A stretch of 64,000 nucleotides of DNA, from NCBI RefSeq assembly GCF_003007735.2, contig NZ_PXNQ02000002.1, positions 248,001-312,000 of the forward strand, written 5' to 3'. Within the stretch, counting starts at the first letter, position 1. Every line of letters begins with the position of its first letter. Of this stretch, positions 49,598 to 58,989 are shown piece after piece. The position numbers and the translations under genes were made by a program. The notes under the pieces were generated by a model. The model saw nothing but the letters and a program-made list of their open reading frames with translations. It ran no database searches and was not told where the DNA came from. This DNA comes from Paracoccus methylarcula (lineage in GTDB: Bacteria > Pseudomonadota > Alphaproteobacteria > Rhodobacterales > Rhodobacteraceae).

Positions 49598-50827
49598 TCA
49601 GCTGTCGTATTCGAGAATGCCGATCAGGCCTTCCTTCACCTCATCCACCGACATCTCCGGCTGGTTGAAGAACTGGATCATGAGATCGGCCAACTGGTTG
49701 CCCGCATCCGCCGACAGGACCTGGTCCAGCCCGTCAACGACCGTTCCATCGGCAAGAATGTCCAGCCCCTTGCGCATGCAGTCATTCGCCGCCTCCAGAT
49801 CGACATCGCCGCGAACCGGCATGGAGCCTTTCTTGAGGTTGAACGCGACCTGCGCCTCGGGCGAGATCATGACCCGGGCCAGTTCCTCTTGCGCGGCGGT
49901 CATTTCCGGATCGTCGATGGCGGGGAAATAGAACGCGTCGCCGCCGGTCGATACGATATCCGCAAGGCCAAGGCCCGGCAGGCAGGTGTAATCCTCACCG
50001 GCAACTTTCTCGGCCACGGCGAATTCACCTTGTGCCCAATCGCCCATGACCTGCCCGCCGGCCTCGCCATTGATCACCATGGTCGTCGCCTGGTTCCATT
50101 CCTGGACATTCGAGCCGGAGGCGAGTTCGCGGGCTGTTCCCAAAGCGGCGAATGCCTTTTCCATCTCGGGGCCGTTCACCGCCTCGACATCCTTTTCGTT
50201 GAAGACCTTGGTATAGGTTTCCGGTCCCGCGATGGCGGCGACGACATTCTGAAGCACGAGCGATGCCTGCCAGGGCTGCTGCCCGATGACCAGTGGCTGG
50301 ATGCCGGCCTCGCGCAGCGCCGGTGCGGCCTCGACAAACGCGTTCCAATCCGCCGGAACTTCAATCCCGGCCTTCTCGAACGCATCGTTGGAAAGCCACA
50401 GCCAGAGCTGCGAATGGATGTTAACCGGAACGCAGTAGATCTCACCGTCGATCTCGCAGCTTTCGAGGATCGAGGAGGGATGCACGATATCCCGCCAGCC
50501 GTCTTCGGAGGCGACATTTTCCAAAGAACGCATCAACCCGGCCTCGACCAGTTCCTGCGCCTGCTGGCCGTGGTTGAACTGCGTCGCCCCCATCGGGTCG
50601 CCGCCAGTAATGCGACTGACCATGACCGGGCGCGCCGTGCTGCCCGATCCGGCGATCGCGCCGTCCACCCATTTATTGCCGGTGGCATCGAATGCCTCGG
50701 CGAATTCCGCCACGGCAGCGGCCTCCCCGCCCGAGGTCCACCAATGCGTGACCTCGACATCCTTTGCCTGAGCCGCGCCAAGGGCGAAGATCGCCGTCGT
50801 CGCTGTGAAGAAGAATTTTTTGGACAT
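49598..50827 (-). CDS. sugar ABC transporter substrate-binding protein
   Basis: Periplasmic family-1 sugar-binding protein, 409 residues. Signal peptide MSKKFFFTATTAIFALGAAQA, then VEVTHWWTSGGEAAAVAEFA, typical of glucose/manno-oligosaccharide-type binding proteins. First gene of the leftward operon, divergent from the GH2 beta-mannosidase, which suggests a manno-oligosaccharide ligand (inference). Confidence 0.9.
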   Translation of the reverse strand: MSKKFFFTATTAIFALGAAQAKDVEVTHWWTSGGEAAAVAEFAEAFDATGNKWVDGAIAGSGSTARPVMVSRITGGDPMGATQFNHGQQAQELVEAGLMRSLENVASEDGWRDIVHPSSILESCEIDGEIYCVPVNIHSQLWLWLSNDAFEKAGIEVPADWNAFVEAAPALREAGIQPLVIGQQPWQASLVLQNVVAAIAGPETYTKVFNEKDVEAVNGPEMEKAFAALGTARELASGSNVQEWNQATTMVINGEAGGQVMGDWAQGEFAVAEKVAGEDYTCLPGLGLADIVSTGGDAFYFPAIDDPEMTAAQEELARVMISPEAQVAFNLKKGSMPVRGDVDLEAANDCMRKGLDILADGTVVDGLDQVLSADAGNQLADLMIQFFNQPEMSVDEVKEGLIGILEYDS

Positions 50828-50870
50828 GTTGCCTCCCTGTGGAACTGTTCGGTCGAATCAGTGCGCGGGT

Positions 50871-50880
50871 TTAACGTTAA
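50871..50880. promoter_or_regulatory. LacI-like palindrome in divergent region
   Basis: TTAACGTTAA, a 10-bp palindrome with the central CG usual in LacI-family operators, 44 bases before the binding-protein start. The 298-base gap also holds GTAT-CGTT-ATAC near 51000 and an AGGAGGAT ribosome site for the GH2 gene. Confidence 0.5.
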
Positions 50881-51125
50881 TTCATACCCATCATTTGACC
50901 AACAATTTTTTCCGGAATGATTGCGGTAACTTATCAGATATGACGAAGATTCCGTTGACGTTCGGCAAATGTGAAGTGTAACAGGTTCACGTGTGGTGTA
51001 TCGTTATACCTATTCACAACCCAAGACTCCGCCGGACCCGAAAGGGCAGGGGTTTGGGCGCCATATGCGCAGGCCGGAAACATCGCTTTTCCGCCTGTCC
51101 GCACCGAACAGGAGGATCGCTTTCG

Positions 51126-53582
51126 ATGGATATGCAGATGGAAACCGTATTGCCGGATCTCTCGCTCGACAGGGGCTGGATGCTGACCCGCGCAGGGGGC
51201 GGGCCTTCGTTGCCGATGGATTTTCCGAACGATATTCATTCCGTCCTGCTGGCGCATGGCGTCATCGCGGATCCCTATTGGCGCGACCGCGAGACCGAGC
51301 TTGACTGGATACATGAAAGCGAATGGCTGGCCGAGCGCAGCTTTGATTTCGGCGCGTTGGGCGATGGCCGCCACACCCTGACGCTGGACGGGGTCGATTG
51401 CCATGCGGTCATAAGCCTGAACGGGATCGAGATCGGCCATCTGGGGAACCGTTTCATGCGCCATGACCTCGATGTGACCGAGGTATTGGTCGAGGGCAGC
51501 AACCACCTTGCCATCCGCTTCCTGTCGAATTCCCGGGTCGCGCGGGACAAGGCCGGTGCCTTTCCCTTTCCCGTGCCCCATATCCATTGGAACAACCGGC
51601 TGCCGCATTACAATTTCCTGCGAAAGCCGCAATGCGACGCGGGTTGGGACTGGAATATCGCGCTCAGCCCGGTCGGGGTGCATGGCGGCATCCGCCTGCG
51701 GCGCAGCGATGCGGTGCGGCTGGATGATGTGCTGCTCCGGCAGTTTCACGAAGGTGGCCGCGTCCGGGTCGAGATCGACCTGTTGACGGAGGTGGCGCGC
51801 CCGGTCGAGACAGAGGCGGTGATCCGCATGGATGGGCAGTCCGTGGTCGAACGGTTCCAGCTTTGGCCGGGCGGGAATCGCAGCACCCTCTCGGTCTGGA
51901 TCGACAATCCGCGCCTGTGGTGGCCCGCCGGACACGGGGCACAGGAGATGTACGATCTCGACCTGCGCATCGGCGATCAGAGCCGCAAGCTTCGCATCGG
52001 CCTGCGCGAGGTGGAGCTTCTCTGCCATCCCGACAGTATCGGCAACCGTTTTGCCTTTCGCGTGAACGGGCGAGAGATATTCATGCGCGGCGCCAACTGG
52101 ATTCCCGCCGACGCCTTGCCCGCCCGCGCGACAGGGGAAGCCGTCGCCGATCTGCTCGACAGTGCGGTGATGGCGAATATGAACATGATCCGGGTCTGGG
52201 GCGGCGGCGGCTACGAGCCGGATTTCTTCTATGAAATGTGCTCGGAACGCGGGCTGATGGTCTGGCAGGATTTCATGTTCGCCTGCAATCTCTATCCTGC
52301 CGCCGACCGGCACTGGCTCGACATGGTGCGAAGCGAGGCCCGCCAGCAGGTCCGCCGCCTGTCCGTGCATCCTTGCATGGCGCTCTGGTGCGGAGATAAC
52401 GAACTGGTCGGCGCAATCGGTTGGTTCCCCGAAAGCAAGGTCGACCGGGATCGTTACCTTGCGATGTATGACCGGCTGAACCACGCGCTTGAAGAGATCG
52501 TCGAAGACGAGGCCCCCGGCATCCCGTGGTGGCCCTCTTCGCCATCCGTCGGGCCGCTGAATTTCGGCGATAGCTGGCATGACGATACCAGCGGCGACAT
52601 GCATTTCTGGGATGTCTGGCACTCGGCCAGGGAATTCGAACATTACCGGAGCGTCCAGCCGCGTTTCTGCTCGGAATTCGGCTTCCAGTCCTTCCCCTCG
52701 GCGCGGGTGATCGAAAGCTTTACCGAAGCGGCGGACCGGAACGTCTCCTCCGAGGTGATGGATGTCCATCAGCGCAACCCCGGCGGCAACAGCCGTATCG
52801 TCGAGACGATTGCGCGTTACTTTCCGTTCCCCGATTCATTCGACGACATGATCTCGCTCAGCCAGATCTCGCAGGGCCTGGCGATGAAGACGGCCATTGA
52901 AAGCTGGCGCGCCGCCAAGCCGCGCTGCATGGGCACGCTCTATTGGCAGCTCAATGACACATGGCCGGTAGCAAGCTGGTCCAGCCTTGAATATGGCGGC
53001 GCATGGAAGGCGGTTCACTACATGGCGCGCCGCTTTTATGCGCCGGTCATGGTGACGGCCCAGCCCGATGCCGGGACGGGTGAGATCGTGCTTTACGCGA
53101 TCAATGACATGAATGAGCCGGTCTTGTTGAATGTCACCTCCCGCTCGGTCCGGATCACGGGCGAGATGCAAGAGCTTGGCGAATGGAGCCAGCCATGCCC
53201 CACTGATAAGGCGGCCGAGATCGCCCGCCTGTCCCCCGACAGCCTCGGGCAGGATGCGTTCCTGCATTTCGACTGGAGCGATGATGGCGGGCGTCATCAG
53301 GGCGAGAATGATTACCTGCCGAAGCGGCCGAAGGAATACGATCTTCGATCCCCGGAAATAGCTGTTGAACCCGGAGTCGCGGCTGATGGTGCGCCCCAGG
53401 TCACGCTTTCGACGGATCGTCCGGCATTCTGGGTGACATGGGACCTTGGCGGCGATACGATCTGGTCCGACAATTGCGTGACCCTGCTTCCCGGTCAGCC
53501 GCGGGTCCTGACAGCGCTTCGCCAGAGGCGCGCGGATCTGCCTATCCGGCCTCCGGAATTGCGGGCTTTGAAAGGTTGGTGA
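51126..53582 (+). CDS. glycoside hydrolase family 2 beta-mannosidase
   Basis: An 818-residue enzyme without a signal peptide, so cytoplasmic; it would cut beta-linked mannose from imported oligosaccharides. An N-terminal sugar-binding domain (about 1-180, WLAERSFDFG), an immunoglobulin-like domain, then the TIM barrel from about 300 (FMRGANWIPADAL). The acid/base is Glu426 in CGDNELVG and the nucleophile Glu517 in CSEFGFQSFPS, close to the positions known for Cellulomonas Man2A. The ATG at 51126 follows AGGAGGAT. The frame is open to 50991, but that part has no family sequence. The stop overlaps the LacI start. Confidence 0.9.
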   Translation: MDMQMETVLPDLSLDRGWMLTRAGGGPSLPMDFPNDIHSVLLAHGVIADPYWRDRETELDWIHESEWLAERSFDFGALGDGRHTLTLDGVDCHAVISLNGIEIGHLGNRFMRHDLDVTEVLVEGSNHLAIRFLSNSRVARDKAGAFPFPVPHIHWNNRLPHYNFLRKPQCDAGWDWNIALSPVGVHGGIRLRRSDAVRLDDVLLRQFHEGGRVRVEIDLLTEVARPVETEAVIRMDGQSVVERFQLWPGGNRSTLSVWIDNPRLWWPAGHGAQEMYDLDLRIGDQSRKLRIGLREVELLCHPDSIGNRFAFRVNGREIFMRGANWIPADALPARATGEAVADLLDSAVMANMNMIRVWGGGGYEPDFFYEMCSERGLMVWQDFMFACNLYPAADRHWLDMVRSEARQQVRRLSVHPCMALWCGDNELVGAIGWFPESKVDRDRYLAMYDRLNHALEEIVEDEAPGIPWWPSSPSVGPLNFGDSWHDDTSGDMHFWDVWHSAREFEHYRSVQPRFCSEFGFQSFPSARVIESFTEAADRNVSSEVMDVHQRNPGGNSRIVETIARYFPFPDSFDDMISLSQISQGLAMKTAIESWRAAKPRCMGTLYWQLNDTWPVASWSSLEYGGAWKAVHYMARRFYAPVMVTAQPDAGTGEIVLYAINDMNEPVLLNVTSRSVRITGEMQELGEWSQPCPTDKAAEIARLSPDSLGQDAFLHFDWSDDGGRHQGENDYLPKRPKEYDLRSPEIAVEPGVAADGAPQVTLSTDRPAFWVTWDLGGDTIWSDNCVTLLPGQPRVLTALRQRRADLPIRPPELRALKGW

Positions 53583-54624
53583 TGGAGCATTCCGGCTCAG
53601 GCGGCAGTCCCGTAACATTGAAAACCATCGCCAGTGAACTTGGCGTATCGGTGACGACTGTCGCGCGTGCATTGAAGGATGGCTACAAGGTCGGGCCGGA
53701 AACGGTACGCAAGGTCCGCGAAACCGCCGACCGGCTCGGCTATGTCCGCAACCTGGAGGGTGCCAAGCTGCGCACCGGCAAGACGCTGGTCGCCATGGCC
53801 TTCCTGGATTTCGCCGAAGAGGAAGAGATCGGGGATTCCGGTGCCGTCGGCATCCTGAACGGTTTCCACAAATGCCTTGCCGCCACCGATTACGCGGTCC
53901 GGGTGGTTCCGGCCCCCCGCGACGGATCGGCGATCGAGCGAATCCGGGACGTCGTCCGGGGCCGCCTTGCCGATGGGGTGATCCTCGATCTCACCGAATT
54001 GCAGGACGCGCGGGTAAGATATCTGCTTGAGGCGGATTTCCCCTTTGTCACCTATGGCCGCACCGAGCTGTTCTCGGAACATGCCTGGTTCGACATCGAT
54101 AACGAATTCGCGGCCTGGCAAAGCACCGATGCGTTGCTGCGCGATGGTTGCCGGCGCATCGCCATGATCGACGGGGATCCGCGTTACACCTATGTCCGGC
54201 AAAGACTGCGCGGCTATGAGCGCGCCTTGAGCGAGCATGGGGTCAAGGCCGACCCCGCCCTGCATCACCACTCCGTGCTCGCTGCAGATGTCGCACGCGC
54301 TGCTGTCGGTCCGCTTCTCGAACGGGGTGCCGACGGTTTCGTCTGCTCCAACGAGCTGACATTCCTTGGTGCGCGCGCGGTGTCCGGGACCGGATCGGCG
54401 ATGATGTCCAGCGGATCGGCTTCGCCCTGCGCTCGGGCACCAGTATCGGCAGATATGTGGCGACCAAGGTGCATGCCTCGCATTTCTCGCATGTCGCCAC
54501 CGGGCAGGCTTTGGCGGAACTGCTGCTGAAACGGATCGGCGGGGCGGATCCGCGTGATTGCCAGCATCTGGCAAGGACAAGCCTTGTCACCACCGGGAAC
54601 GGGAACGAGGCGATCATCCGGTAA
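53582..54624 (+). CDS. LacI-family regulator 1 (frameshift)
   Basis: Regulator of about 347 residues after correction. The helix-turn-helix is near residues 12-35 (TLKTIASELGVSVTTVARAL), followed by a periplasmic-binding-like ligand domain with GVILDLTELQDARVRYLLEA. The frame breaks at about 54380: after NELTFLGAR a one-base deletion hides VRDRIGDDVQRIGFAL and the C-terminus ending GNGNEAIIR at the TAA at 54622-54624. Translationally coupled to the beta-mannosidase, so it probably controls the mannosidase and the divergent transporter operon. Confidence 0.87.
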
Positions 54625-54682
54625 ACCGCTGACATTCAAAGGTCCGACCGTTCCCGATTAAGCCTTGTTGATTCCCGGAGTT

Positions 54683-54700
54683 TTGATTTACGATCGTCAA
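54683..54700. promoter_or_regulatory. candidate operator of LacI regulator 2, site 1
   Basis: TTGATTTACGATCGTCAA, 37 bases before the second LacI start. Its reverse complement differs from the site at 55809-55826 in only a few central bases. Confidence 0.6.
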
Positions 54701-54737
54701 GACACCGCAGACCAACACCTCAAGCATCGAGTACCCC

Positions 54738-55760
54738 ATGTCCCGACCAACCATCCATGATGTCGCGCGTGTCGCCGGAGTAAGCCTTTCGACGGTGGAT
54801 CGCGTCCTGAACGGGCGCGAGGGCGTCAAGGGCGCGACGCAAAGCCGGGTTGCCGAGGCGATCAGACAGCTTGGCTATGAACGGAATATCGCCGCCGCCA
54901 ACCTGTCGCGGAAGCGGCGCTATCGGCTGCTTTTCATCCTGCCGGGTGGCGGGAACAGCTTCATGCGCGGGCTGGAGCAGGAGATCGTCGCACAGATGGA
55001 TGCCTGGGAGTTCACCGTGATTTCCGTCACCAATGTGCCCGCTTTCGACGACGCCGCGCTGGCCGATGCCCTCAGGCGGGTCGATCCGCAGGAAACGGAT
55101 GGCGTGGCGCTGGTTGCGACCGATTCCGCCATCGTGCGCGCGGCATTGGCGGAGCTGCGCGGCAAGGGTATCGCGGCGGTCACGCTCGTATCGGACCTGC
55201 CATCGTCGCAAAGGCAGCGCTTTGTCGGTATCGACAATGTGCAGGCCGGGCGCACGGCGGCCAGTCTTTTGGGTCGGTTCTGCCGCTGGCGGCCCGGGCG
55301 GATTGCCCTTGTGGCAGGCTCGATGCTGGTGCGCGACCATGCCGAGAGGCGGCTCGGTTTCGAACAGGTGCTGAGATCGGAATTTCCCGTGCAGGAGGTT
55401 CTGCCCCCGCTGGAAGGTTTCGATGACCAGGAGATCGTCGGCGACCGGTTGGCGGATATGCTGTCAGGCACGCCCGGCGTGGTCGGGATATACAGCCTCG
55501 GCGCCGGAAATCGCGGTGTTGCGCGCGCCATCGCCTCGCTGCCACCCGAGCGGCGGCCATCCGTCGTGGTTCACGAACTCACGACCTATTCCCGCGAGGC
55601 TCTGCTCGATGGCAGTTTCGACGCCGTGATCCATCAGGACCGGGCCCAGGAAATCAGGGTTGCGGTCGAATTGTTGCAGGCGCTGATCGACGGCTCGCCC
55701 ATCGATCCGGACGGGCAGCGGATCGGCGTCGAGGTCTATCTGCGCGACAACCTGCCGTAA
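54738..55760 (+). CDS. LacI-family regulator 2
   Basis: A 340-residue regulator, intact. Helix-turn-helix TIHDVARVAGVSLSTVDRVL at residues 5-24, hinge with NIAAANLSRKRRYRLLF, and a ligand domain with GIYSLGAGNRGVARAI, typical of regulators whose ligand domain resembles ribose-type binding proteins. A matching operator pair upstream of itself and of the next operon suggests auto- and operon control. Likely responds to a xylo-oligosaccharide or pentose (inference from the operon). Confidence 0.9.
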   Translation: MSRPTIHDVARVAGVSLSTVDRVLNGREGVKGATQSRVAEAIRQLGYERNIAAANLSRKRRYRLLFILPGGGNSFMRGLEQEIVAQMDAWEFTVISVTNVPAFDDAALADALRRVDPQETDGVALVATDSAIVRAALAELRGKGIAAVTLVSDLPSSQRQRFVGIDNVQAGRTAASLLGRFCRWRPGRIALVAGSMLVRDHAERRLGFEQVLRSEFPVQEVLPPLEGFDDQEIVGDRLADMLSGTPGVVGIYSLGAGNRGVARAIASLPPERRPSVVVHELTTYSREALLDGSFDAVIHQDRAQEIRVAVELLQALIDGSPIDPDGQRIGVEVYLRDNLP

Positions 55761-55808
55761 CATCCCTTGCCTGCTGCGATGGAGTTCCCCGTTGCATGAT
55801 GGAATTTT

Positions 55809-55826
55809 TTGACGTACGTTAGTCAA
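55809..55826. promoter_or_regulatory. candidate operator of LacI regulator 2, site 2
   Basis: TTGACGTACGTTAGTCAA, with TTGAC/GTCAA arms and central ACGT, 60 bases before the binding-protein ATG at 55887. Confidence 0.6.
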
Positions 55827-55886
55827 GAAGTCCGATTCTTCGTCAGCCAGAGGGCTGGCCGGAAAGTCGATATCAGGGAGGAATAC

Positions 55887-57148
55887 ATGAAACATTCAAT
55901 TGCGGCATTCGCAGCGCTGATTGGCGCGGCAGGTGCTCAGGCCGCCGATGCGCAGACGGTGATCAATGTCCTGCGCGTCGCGGTGAACGATGAGCAGGAA
56001 GCCTATTTCGAACAGATCGCGCAGGCCTTCGAGGCCGAGCATGAAGGGGTCGATGTCAGCTTCGAATACATCGCCAACGAGGCCTACAAATCCAAGCTGC
56101 CGACATTGCTGCAATCGGATGCCCGGCCCGACATCTTCTATAGCTGGGGCGGGCAGACCCTGATGGAACAGGCAGAGGCGGGTTTCCTGCAGCCGATCTC
56201 GGATCTGCTGCCCGAGGCTTTGCCGAAACCATGCCCGAGGCGGGATTGCAGGCATACTCGGTCGATGATGTGCTTTACGGCCTGCCGCAATACCCGACCG
56301 AGGTGGTGTTCTGGACCAATACCGCGCTGACCGAACAGGCCGGGATCGATCTCGAAGCGATCGGCACATGGGAAGATTTCCTGGCCTCTGTCCAGACGCT
56401 GAAGGATGCCGGGATCACGCCGATCATCGCGGGCGGGCAGGACAAATGGCCGCTGCATTTCTACTGGAGCTACCTGGCCCTGCGCGAAGGCGGGCCCGAT
56501 GCCGTGGCAAAGGCCATGGCTGGCGAGGATGGCGGTTTCGAGAACGCGGCATTCATCGAGGCCGGAAAGGAATTCCAGCGACTGACCGAGATGGAGCCGT
56601 TCCAGCCCGGCTTCATGGGTACGACCTATGAAACCGCCAGCGGCATGTTCGCCGATGGCGAGGGCGCCTTCCACCTGATGGGGGACTGGGATTACCTGCC
56701 GATGCGCGAACGTTCCACCAGCGGCGAGGGGCTGCCGGATGAACAACTGGCCATCATCAGCTTTCCCGCGATCAGCGATCCGGTCACGCCCGGCGGTGAA
56801 ACCGCCACGCTTGGCGGGATCAACGGTTGGGCCGTCTCGAATTCCGCCGAACCGGAGGCCGTCGAATTCCTGGCCTTCATGCTGAATGCCGAGAACCAGC
56901 GCGAAGGGGGACGGCAGGAATTGTTCATTCCGATCGTGAAAGGCGCGGGCGATGCGCTGGAAAACCCGTTCTTCGCCGAAGTCGCCGAGCATATCGGAAA
57001 CAGCAGCTATCACCAGATCTTCCTGGACCAGTTCCTTGGGGCCTCGGTTGGCGCAACCGTCAACGACGCTTCGGCAGATCTCGCCCAGGGCGCGATCACG
57101 CCCGAAGATGCGGCGGCCCAGATACAGGAAGCATGGGATTTCCGCTGA
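55887..57148 (+). CDS. sugar ABC transporter substrate-binding protein (frameshift)
   Basis: CUT1 family binding protein, about 421 residues after correction. Signal peptide MKHSIAAFAALIGAAGAQAADA after CAGGGAGGAATAC. TVINVLRVAVNDEQEAYFEQ starts the mature protein. The frame breaks at about 56216, where CCCGAGGCTTTGCC lacks one base; restoring it gives PEAFAETMPEAGLQAYSV (or a Gly for Ala). Note that the same GAGGCTTTGCC string marks the ggt break. Heads the operon with GH43 and XylA, so xylo-oligosaccharides are the probable ligand. Confidence 0.9.
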
Positions 57149-57162
57149 CATCTGACTGACGC

Positions 57163-57191
57163 TCACGCGCCGCCATCGCGGTGGCGCGTGA
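57163..57191 (+). promoter_or_regulatory. hairpin between binding-protein and permease genes
   Basis: Perfect 9-bp stem TCACGCGCC (57163-57171) / GGCGCGTGA (57183-57191), 15 bases after the stop. Confidence 0.6.
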
Positions 57192-57231
57192 ACCCGTTCT
57201 CATCCTCTACCTCGCCAGATCGGAGTGTGGC

Positions 57232-58158
57232 ATGACCATCGCCGCTGCCAACCGGCGCCTTTCGGCGTCCGAGCGCCCGCGCCGCAGCCTCTCCAACGGG
57301 CGCGTCACTGCCGCGCTTGTCCTGCTGCCGCCCGCGCTGATCCTGTTCAGCCTGTTCGTGATGCTGCCCCTGGGGGAGTCCGCCTATTATTCCTTTTTCA
57401 ACTGGAATGGCTACGGCACCCCCACCAACTTCGTCGGGCTGGAGAATTTCGAGCGGATCGCGGGACATTCGATCTTTCACACGGCGGTCGGTAACACGCT
57501 CAAGATCGTCGCCGTCTCATTGTTCCTGCAGATGCCCCTGGCGCTTCTGCTGGCACTTCTGATCTATCGCAAGACGCCCACCAACGCGGTCTTCCGGCTG
57601 ATCTTCTTCCTGCCCTATATCCTTGCCGAGGTGGCGGCAGGGCTGATCTGGAGCTTTGTCTTCGACGGCAATTACGGCATCACCGCCTCGGTTGCCGGGT
57701 TTTTCGGGGCCGATAGCTTCTTCATCCTTGCCGATCGGGAATGGGCATTCACGGCGGTGATGACGGTGATCGTCTGGAAATATTTCGGCTTTCACATGAT
57801 GATCTATATCGCTGCCCTGCAAAGCGTGCCCGAGGACCAGATCGAGGCGGCCCGGATCGAAGGCGCAAAGCGGTTGCAGATCGTCCGTTACGTGCAGATC
57901 CCGCATATCAAGCCCGCGATCATCGTCAGCGCCTTCTTCGCCATCATCGGCGCGTTGCAGGTGTTCGACGTGATCATTCCGCTGACCAATGGCGGACCAT
58001 CGAACCAGACCCACACCATCGTCACCTATCTTTATACCTTCGGCCTGACGCGGCTGAATATCGGCTTTGGCAGCGCGGTCGGTGTGATCCTGTTTGTCGC
58101 CGCGATCACGGTTGCGGTGTTCTACCAGCGCATCTTCATGAGGGGGAAACAGGCATGA
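57232..58158 (+). CDS. sugar ABC transporter permease (MalF/UgpA type)
   Basis: A 308-residue permease with six helices and coupling loop EDQIEAARIEGAKRLQIVRY. The ATG at 57232 has CGGAG 7 bases upstream; the frame is open to 57181 across the hairpin. Stop overlaps the next start as ATGA. Confidence 0.92.
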   Translation: MTIAAANRRLSASERPRRSLSNGRVTAALVLLPPALILFSLFVMLPLGESAYYSFFNWNGYGTPTNFVGLENFERIAGHSIFHTAVGNTLKIVAVSLFLQMPLALLLALLIYRKTPTNAVFRLIFFLPYILAEVAAGLIWSFVFDGNYGITASVAGFFGADSFFILADREWAFTAVMTVIVWKYFGFHMMIYIAALQSVPEDQIEAARIEGAKRLQIVRYVQIPHIKPAIIVSAFFAIIGALQVFDVIIPLTNGGPSNQTHTIVTYLYTFGLTRLNIGFGSAVGVILFVAAITVAVFYQRIFMRGKQA

Positions 58159-58985
58159 CTCGTGGCCAGTTGATACGCAACATCCTGCGCGTGGCATTCC
58201 TGTGCGTCGTGGCCAGTTTCGTGCTGGCGCCGATGCTGGCCACTGTGCTGGGCGGTTTCAAGAGCAATGCCGAGATCCGCACAAGCGCCCTGTCGCTGCC
58301 TGAAAGCTGGAACCTCGAATTCTACGGCTCGATCGTCTCGGACCCGGCATTCTGGCGATACCTGGGCAATTCGCTGCTGATCTCTTCCGCTGCGGTCGTG
58401 CTGACGCTGATCGTCGGTTCCGCCGCCGCCTATGTTTTCGCGCAGATCCGCTTCTTCGGTTCGCGGATGCTGTTCTCCTACCTGCTCTTGGGGCTGATGT
58501 TTCCCTTCGCCACGGCGATCCTGCCGCTGTTCATCAAGGTGCGCGATATCGGGCTGCTCGATACATGGTGGGCGGTGATCCTGCCGCAGACCGCCTTCAG
58601 CCTGTCGCTGGCGATCCTGCTATTTCGCACCTTCTTCGAGCAATTACCCAAGGAACTCTTCGAGGCCGCCTATATCGACGGCTGCGGCTATGTGCGCTTC
58701 TTCTGGCGTTTCACGCTGCCGCTGTCGGCTCCGATCCTCGCCACGGTCGGCGTTTTCGTCTTCGTCCAGAGCTGGAACAATTTCCTGCTGCCGCTGGTCG
58801 TGCTGAACTCGCGCGAAGCCTTTACCTGGCCGCTCGGCATGATGCAGTTCCGGGGCGAATATGTCACCCAGTGGAACCGCACGCTGGCCTTCGTGACGCT
58901 GACCATCGTGCCAGCGATCGTCTTTTTCCTCGCCGCACAGAAATACATCGTCGCCGGGCTGACCGGTGGCGCCGTGAAAGGATGA
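58155..58985 (+). CDS. sugar ABC transporter permease (MalG/UgpE type)
   Basis: A 276-residue permease, six helices, coupling loop KELFEAAYIDGCGYVRFFW and C-terminus LTGGAVKG like the MalG-type permease at 47.7 kb. Coupled to the preceding permease; followed 4 bases later by the GH43 gene. Confidence 0.92.
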   Translation: MTRGQLIRNILRVAFLCVVASFVLAPMLATVLGGFKSNAEIRTSALSLPESWNLEFYGSIVSDPAFWRYLGNSLLISSAAVVLTLIVGSAAAYVFAQIRFFGSRMLFSYLLLGLMFPFATAILPLFIKVRDIGLLDTWWAVILPQTAFSLSLAILLFRTFFEQLPKELFEAAYIDGCGYVRFFWRFTLPLSAPILATVGVFVFVQSWNNFLLPLVVLNSREAFTWPLGMMQFRGEYVTQWNRTLAFVTLTIVPAIVFFLAAQKYIVAGLTGGAVKG

Positions 58986-58989
58986 CCAG

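Noticed and set aside
50934..52769. 611-codon minus-strand frame opposite the GH2 gene
   Set aside because: Its translation lacks any recognisable domain and the plus strand carries a complete beta-mannosidase with both catalytic Glu.
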